NCBI GenBank assembly: GCA_947379685.1 | Contig: CANCOG010000128.1 | Coordinates: 1-10,853, forward strand | Reading direction: 5' to 3' | DNA: 10,853 nt | Origin: Flavipsychrobacter stenotrophus | GTDB taxonomy: Bacteria; Bacteroidota; Bacteroidia; Chitinophagales; Chitinophagaceae | Part shown: one piece after another, positions 6,009-10,853 of the stretch | Numbering within the stretch: the stretch's first letter is position 1 | Layout: the number at the start of each line of letters is the position of its first letter | The notes under the pieces: generated by a model | Seen by the model: the letters and a program-made list of their open reading frames with translations, nothing else | Told to the model about the DNA's origin: nothing | The model's database searches: none | Made by a program: the position numbers and the translations under genes

Positions 6009-9000
6009 TTAGTTTGTCGACTGCATTTCGTCCACAATCTTCATTGTTTCAACGCTAACGGTACAAACCCTTTTCAACAGCTCAATTACCTGTACTTTAT
6101 AATCTGAGAAATGGTAAGTATTGAAATTGTCAGCAATGGTTGGGTCTTTGGGTTTACTTTCTTTGTATTGATCCAAAATCCATTCTAAAGCGCTTCTGTT
6201 ACCCAGCTTGTAAGTCCATGCCTCGGAAGGTACGTTGGTTAGTTGGGTGTTTTCATCAATAACAATTGAACCAGCTGCATGCAATGCTTTTAGTTTGGCT
6301 TTAGGGGCATCTACAATACCTTTGTTTACCTCAACAAGAGGGTATAGAGCAGCTTTTTCATAGTTGATGTGCAGAGACATAAGCGTTTTACCCCAGGCTG
6401 CCCATTTGAAAAAGTCATCGTAAAATGGTATTCTCGGAAATTCCCGTTTCAGGTTTAGAGCGTACTTCGAGCGATAAGTTGGGTTATGCAAAACAGCATA
6501 GGTATAGTGAAAAATGTCTTCTTTTGATATGAATTTCCCATAGTTACTTATAGGTTCATGAAGCAATTGCTCTTCATTTCTTTTTAAATGTGGCTGCGCA
6601 TAGTCATTTTGCGGGGTTAAAAGGTTGTCATTGCTAATTGGAGTTTTCTCGGCAATATTCACATTTGCTTCTTTTCTAGGTTTGGCTTTATATCGCTTAC
6701 AAAATTGTGCTAGTCCCCAATCGCTAACATTGTCAATCCTGTTCCCAAGCTCATCAAACGAATAAAATGAAATACTGAACGTGCCTCCATTACCAGATTT
6801 TAAATAACCTAGATCAATCACTTTGTTAGATGCCAACACAGAAAGTGGGTTGTCAGATGAAATACAGGAAAATGCAATTACTTTGTTTTGCCATTCTGAC
6901 TTAATAGGGAATGTGTCCCTTTGTCTGTAAAATCGGTGGATAAAGGTTTCTGAGTAAAGGCAATTTTTTATTACAAAAGGTCGAAATGACGTTGTTCGAA
7001 TATGCAGTTTGTTAAGGCCTAAATTGACATTTTTGTTTAGAAGCGATTGTAACTCATCTGTCCATTTGATAGTTCTTGAAACGAAATTATTAATCTCAAC
7101 GTCCTGTTTTGATTTTTTCCATCGGTCACTCTCTTTGTTAAAAACTTCACTGAAGAAATCAATTTTTTTTGTTAAGTTTTTTTCATCGTAATCATAAACC
7201 CATTCATCTCTATTGGTTGCAATGCCCAGGGAAAACAGCTCAAACAAGGCCTTTTTACTTTTTCCGCTTTTTACATCTTTAGAACATACGGGTATCAAAT
7301 TTTCAAAATCGTTATCAGCAATATTTATCCAGTTATTGTTTTTATCTGGCGTAACATGGTCAAAAGGGATTTCTTTGATTTCATTTTCGTTAAACCATTG
7401 AAGTTTTTCTTCCCGTCGCCAGAAATCATCAAGTGTGAAATACTGAATGTTGCAGTTTGTTTTTGCGGGTCTGCCCTTTGTTGTTGGCTTAGCTTTATGG
7501 ATTAGGAACATTATTGCCACACCAGTTTGTATGCCAAAAATATTATGCCCGGTACCCGATATCTTGGGGTTTGCTCTCACATCGCTTTTTGTATCTACAA
7601 TATAAGCATGTTCAAAGTTGTCCTGAACACACTTACGGAAACCATCAAAAGTTCGACTATCTATAAACGAGCGGTTTGTGACGAAAGCTATAATTCCATT
7701 GGCATCCAGCCGGTCAAATGCCCACCTGTAAAATCGGGCATACATGTCATATACCTTAGTTTTTTGTGCCGTGCTGAATTTTATGAAACTCTCTTTTATT
7801 CGTTTGTCAATTTCGGCATACTCTCGGTTTTTGTTGTTGTCATTTTCATTCATCTGGTTGGCATTATAGGGCGGGTTGCCTATAACCACCGATATTTTTC
7901 TGCCATTCTGTTTATTAATGCGCTTACTGTTCTCCTCAGTTAGCGCACTAAAAATATCAAGTTGTTTCCCTGCAAAACCAAACCCCATATTGTCTAGAGT
8001 ATCTACAAAGCAGAGGTTCTGGAACTCCTTATACTGTCCCATTTTCTGCTTGTAGGTAAACTCAATATTAAGATTGCTGATGTAATATGGTAGAATTGCT
8101 ACTTCATTGGCATGCATTTCCTCCATGTACTTATATTCCAGTTTGTCCTTGCGTATGTAATCAATTATATCACAGATAAATGTACCTGTACCTGTTGCTG
8201 GGTCCAATATTTCCACTCCTTTGTCCTGTAGTAATTTGCCAAAATGCTTGTGCAATAGGTAGTCTGTACTTGCTACCATAAAGCGAACTACTTCATTTGG
8301 AGTATAAACTACCCCAAGTTTATCAGCTGCCTTTGGGTTATAACTTTTGTAGAAGGTCTCATAAACAACTTTCAAAAACTTCTGTTTTTCGTGGTGGTCT
8401 GCTATACCTGCAGCAGCAGCGTTTATAGCTTCGTAATAATGTTTTACCGTTCCGAGGGCAGTACGTTTTATCGTGCCCGTAAAAAACGTGTTGATTACCC
8501 GTTCCAGCTGATGAGCGATGTTATTTTCCCTATGGAACTGCGTTTCTCCAAATACACTATTAAAAATGTCTTCGGTGAGTATGTGCTGAATGATCATCTC
8601 ACGCACATCCTCCATAGTAACATCAGGGTTTATGCTGTCATGGCAAAGCTTAAGGAATTTTTTACTCTCGGTTTTAAATTTACTATTTGTCTTTTCTTCC
8701 TTGGCAATCAAGTCACGCAATGAGCCTGTGACACTTGGGATGTCTTCCTTAAAATGTTCTATTGCTTTTCTGAAATTTTGTATCTCCGGGCGTTCAAATT
8801 TCATGAAAGTATTGATAATTAAATCAAGTGCCTCGGGGTCTTTCATGCTGACACGCATTTCCTCGTTGCCGTTCTGATAGAGCACAGCTGTCTGACTATC
8901 TTCGAATAGAATGTTTTCTTTTGGGTAACCTTTGTCGAATTTCTTCTTTATTTCATCGTCAATGTTGTCGGCCTCGTCTTTGCTTTCCCAGTAGCCCCAA

Positions 9001-9221
9001 TCCTGCCTTAGCGTATCTTTTAATGTGCCGTCAGGCGTTACATTTTTTCCATTAGTTGCCTTAATGGTCACCTCCAATACAATCATGAGGCCTTTAGCCT
9101 TTGCATACTCATTCAATAAATTGTAAAATGCACTACGAATGGCGGTTTCCTTCTTGGTGCCACCAAAATGTATGATTTTTTCAACCTCGCTGTGATATTG
9201 ATTAATGGAGAACTGGCTCAT
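6009..9221 (-). CDS. Single-chain type ISP-like restriction-modification enzyme (nuclease, adenine methyltransferase, specificity domain)
   Basis: A 1070-residue cytoplasmic protein carrying restriction and modification in one chain. The N-terminal 130 residues look like a PD-(D/E)XK nuclease: P63-D64, then E79-S80-K81 in GYWESKDE, with E50 in the preceding strand. A helical coupler spans about 140-295. The methyltransferase starts at LGVVYTPNEVVRFMV (302-316, motif X region), with the SAM loop DPATGTGTF (340-348, motif I) and catalytic NPPY (449-452, motif IV); this gamma order indicates N6-adenine methylation. From about 650 to 1060 lies a type ISP-like specificity domain, including SFRPF (745-749) and the signature IFHYTYAVLHNPTYRSKY (903-920) then FPRIPF (928-933). 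Classical type ISP enzymes such as LlaGI and LlaBIII, near 1570 residues, place a helicase between nuclease and methyltransferase; none is here. It should therefore cut near its site without translocation, as type IIG/IIL enzymes do (inference). No partner gene is adjacent. The ORF is intact. Confidence 0.9.
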   Translation of the reverse strand: MSQFSINQYHSEVEKIIHFGGTKKETAIRSAFYNLLNEYAKAKGLMIVLEVTIKATNGKNVTPDGTLKDTLRQDWGYWESKDEADNIDDEIKKKFDKGYPKENILFEDSQTAVLYQNGNEEMRVSMKDPEALDLIINTFMKFERPEIQNFRKAIEHFKEDIPSVTGSLRDLIAKEEKTNSKFKTESKKFLKLCHDSINPDVTMEDVREMIIQHILTEDIFNSVFGETQFHRENNIAHQLERVINTFFTGTIKRTALGTVKHYYEAINAAAAGIADHHEKQKFLKVVYETFYKSYNPKAADKLGVVYTPNEVVRFMVASTDYLLHKHFGKLLQDKGVEILDPATGTGTFICDIIDYIRKDKLEYKYMEEMHANEVAILPYYISNLNIEFTYKQKMGQYKEFQNLCFVDTLDNMGFGFAGKQLDIFSALTEENSKRINKQNGRKISVVIGNPPYNANQMNENDNNKNREYAEIDKRIKESFIKFSTAQKTKVYDMYARFYRWAFDRLDANGIIAFVTNRSFIDSRTFDGFRKCVQDNFEHAYIVDTKSDVRANPKISGTGHNIFGIQTGVAIMFLIHKAKPTTKGRPAKTNCNIQYFTLDDFWRREEKLQWFNENEIKEIPFDHVTPDKNNNWINIADNDFENLIPVCSKDVKSGKSKKALFELFSLGIATNRDEWVYDYDEKNLTKKIDFFSEVFNKESDRWKKSKQDVEINNFVSRTIKWTDELQSLLNKNVNLGLNKLHIRTTSFRPFVIKNCLYSETFIHRFYRQRDTFPIKSEWQNKVIAFSCISSDNPLSVLASNKVIDLGYLKSGNGGTFSISFYSFDELGNRIDNVSDWGLAQFCKRYKAKPRKEANVNIAEKTPISNDNLLTPQNDYAQPHLKRNEEQLLHEPISNYGKFISKEDIFHYTYAVLHNPTYRSKYALNLKREFPRIPFYDDFFKWAAWGKTLMSLHINYEKAALYPLVEVNKGIVDAPKAKLKALHAAGSIVIDENTQLTNVPSEAWTYKLGNRSALEWILDQYKESKPKDPTIADNFNTYHFSDYKVQVIELLKRVCTVSVETMKIVDEMQSTN

Positions 9222-9330
9222 AATTGTTGTAAACCTAAATCTTTTTGATTAGACTATAATATTTTTAATTGCAATTTTTCTAACTTGAAATCTACATATT
9301 TTCCTACCTTCAATCCCCAATCCCCCTCAC

Positions 9331-10853
9331 ATGCGCTTCATAAAATTCATATGCATAATCCTGCTCACTGCCCGCACAATTTCAAGTAGTGCGCAGCGCC
9401 CTTACCGCATTATTCAGCGGGACACGGCCATTGAAAAGGGAACGACCCTCAGGTTGGTAATCGATTCTATGTGGATGTATGATAACTTTATGTTCACCGC
9501 CCGCGATACGCAAACCTCGCAATGGACAGTCTGGCGCAAGAGCAACCCCGGCAATACGTACGAGAGCATCTTTAACGATGGTTACTACCGCATGCACCTC
9601 AAAGTATCTGCCGATCAGCAAGAAATGGTATATGTACGTTACCGCCCTGTAGGCGACGGAGCCATGGGTAATTCAGCGCTTGACAGTGCGTGGTTTTGCC
9701 ACAATGCTATTGATGGTAAACAGGAAAAAGTATTGTGCCAGGTGCCCGAGTTTCATAAGAATGCAGTTTACGATCTCGACTGGAGCACCGACAAAAAACG
9801 TATACTCTATGCCCTCGGTAACGACGCATGGCCAGCAATTACCCGCGACGGCGACATTTTTGAATACAACCTGGAAACCGGCACTCACACCAACATGACC
9901 AATAACTGGAATTACTGGAGCCGGTTATGTAAGTACCTGCCCGGAGATACCAGCTTTGCCTATACTCAATATGGCACGGAATGGTATGCCTGGCCCACAA
10001 ACGTATTCATACACCATGCAAGCGGCAGGGTAGAGCAGGTTACCACCGCCGACCGCTATCAGTCCGATGACCAGATGAGCCTGCTTACCGGTGTTGCGGG
10101 TGGGCGGATATTATATCGCCGCTCTATTGGTCAGGACAATAAACTATTCGCAACAGATAGAAATGGCGAACACCTGCTCACCTCAGTTTCCGGCTTCGGA
10201 GGAATGAGGTTGGAACTTTATGTTTATGCAGCTACAGACCTGCAAAATAACCTGCTCCTGTTCGTAGAAAGGCAGGCCCGGTCAGTATTCCCGGTTGTCG
10301 GCATTGAAAGTTTTATTTATGATGGCAATTACAATTTCCCCGGCACAAAGGGTGTCAATACCCGCCAGGCCGACCTTAACTGGATGGGGCGTCAAAATGT
10401 AAAAGTGGAATGGTCAACAGGTGAAAACAGCTTTGCTATAAGCGTTCATCCGAAAAAAGATGCTTTTTATTATTGCGAGGTCACTGCCAATGGTGTCTCC
10501 TATCGCGATAGCATCCTGGTTAAAGTTTCTCTTGCCGATGTGACAGTTTCAAAAACCTGTATCTCATTGTACACGCAGCGCGCCCGGTCCTACCAATGGT
10601 ACATGAACGGACAAGAAGTAAGCGGTGCCAACGGCCAGTTTTTTGTGCCATCGGAGGGGGGTAATTACTTTGTAAAAGTCACAGACAACCGCGGCAGAAA
10701 AATGGAATCGGAACACATGAATGTGCCCGATTACGAAGTGGACAGCATGAAGGAAGTCTGGTCTAAACTCAAGGTAATCCCCAACCCACAAACCAATATA
10801 GTAAAGATAGACGCACCTGCCCAGGTTGATCTTACTCTGATCAACGATGCCGG
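9331..10853 (+). CDS. Secreted T9SS-dependent protein with TolB-like propeller and Ig-like modules (3' end missing)
   Basis: The frame is open from the ATG at 9331 to the window edge, 507 codons. Residues 1-21 are a signal peptide (hydrophobic FICIILLTA, cleavage expected at SSSA/Q22). About 40-330 is beta-rich with TolB/WD40-like blade words such as YDLDWSTDKKRILYAL (147-162) and EYNLETGTHTNMTNNW. Two Ig-like modules follow: one around 351-400 with KVEWSTGE (358-365), and one around 405-465 with YQWYMNGQEVSGA (421-433) and GGNYFVKVTDNRG. From 481 (KVIPNPQTN, PNP at 484-486) begins a T9SS type A C-terminal sorting domain, which directs export across the outer membrane and anchoring or release at the surface. 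These sorting domains are usually 70-90 residues, so about 40-60 residues are missing. The substrate or ligand is unknown. It is divergent from the restriction gene and clearly richer in G+C. Confidence 0.85.
   Translation, partial: MRFIKFICIILLTARTISSSAQRPYRIIQRDTAIEKGTTLRLVIDSMWMYDNFMFTARDTQTSQWTVWRKSNPGNTYESIFNDGYYRMHLKVSADQQEMVYVRYRPVGDGAMGNSALDSAWFCHNAIDGKQEKVLCQVPEFHKNAVYDLDWSTDKKRILYALGNDAWPAITRDGDIFEYNLETGTHTNMTNNWNYWSRLCKYLPGDTSFAYTQYGTEWYAWPTNVFIHHASGRVEQVTTADRYQSDDQMSLLTGVAGGRILYRRSIGQDNKLFATDRNGEHLLTSVSGFGGMRLELYVYAATDLQNNLLLFVERQARSVFPVVGIESFIYDGNYNFPGTKGVNTRQADLNWMGRQNVKVEWSTGENSFAISVHPKKDAFYYCEVTANGVSYRDSILVKVSLADVTVSKTCISLYTQRARSYQWYMNGQEVSGANGQFFVPSEGGNYFVKVTDNRGRKMESEHMNVPDYEVDSMKEVWSKLKVIPNPQTNIVKIDAPAQVDLTLINDA

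Noticed and set aside
7527..7943. Plus-strand open frame of 138 codons within the restriction gene
   Set aside because: It is antisense to the methyltransferase region containing NPPY, so it is explained by the AT-rich composition of that gene.
6009..9221. Assignment as BREX PglX or DISARM methylase
   Set aside because: No pglZ, brxC, drmA, drmB or other partner gene is adjacent, and the N-terminal nuclease-like head with a type ISP C-terminal domain fits a self-contained enzyme better.
9230..9237. Minus-strand TAGGTTTA as a promoter element for the restriction gene
   Set aside because: It is one base off consensus, only 8 bases from the start codon, and lacks a -33 partner.

Overview
The window reads as chromosomal DNA of a Bacteroidetes (Bacteroidota) bacterium, probably near Chitinophagaceae or Sphingobacteriia. 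The evidence is a protein with a type IX secretion (T9SS) C-terminal sorting domain, a CTC-type ribosomal protein L25 downstream of prs, exact TAnnTTTG promoter elements, a short PAS/histidine-box protein of the style common in that phylum, and AT-rich spacers made of degenerate short repeats. The species assignment is inference, and no rRNA or tRNA gene is visible.

Layout. (1) 1-1451, minus strand: fdx, then iscX, then a KdsC-type HAD phosphatase, separated by spacers of 83 and 191 bp filled with short repeats. A perfect 12-bp inverted repeat lies at the left edge, beyond the phosphatase gene. fdx-iscX reproduces the tail of the classical isc operon, but no other isc gene is present here. 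(2) 1452-3519, plus strand: prs (PRPP synthetase) is divergent from fdx, and the 162-bp gap has an exact Bacteroidetes -7 element on each strand. The gene for ribosomal protein L25/CTC follows and ends in a clear intrinsic terminator. (3) 3584-5034, minus strand: a predicted lipoprotein gene and a DUF2306 membrane protein gene only 5 bp apart, probably one transcript. (4) 5214-5942, plus strand: a PAS-domain protein with a histidine-kinase-like H-box but no ATPase domain. (5) 6009-9221, minus strand: a 1070-residue single-chain restriction-modification enzyme with an N-terminal PD-(D/E)XK nuclease, a gamma-order adenine methyltransferase and a type ISP-like C-terminal specificity domain, but no helicase. 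(6) 9331 to the right edge, plus strand: a secreted protein with a TolB-like propeller, two Ig-like modules and the start of a T9SS sorting signal, cut by the window end.

How the parts relate. The left half is housekeeping: Fe-S cluster assembly, LPS sugar synthesis, nucleotide precursor supply and translation. The right half is accessory. The restriction enzyme is the one self-contained defence system. It has no visible partner genes, and its central part is much poorer in G+C than the neighbouring secreted-protein gene (29% against 51% in 180-base samples that I counted by hand), which suggests horizontal acquisition. I see no CRISPR array, integrase, transposase or complete mobile element.
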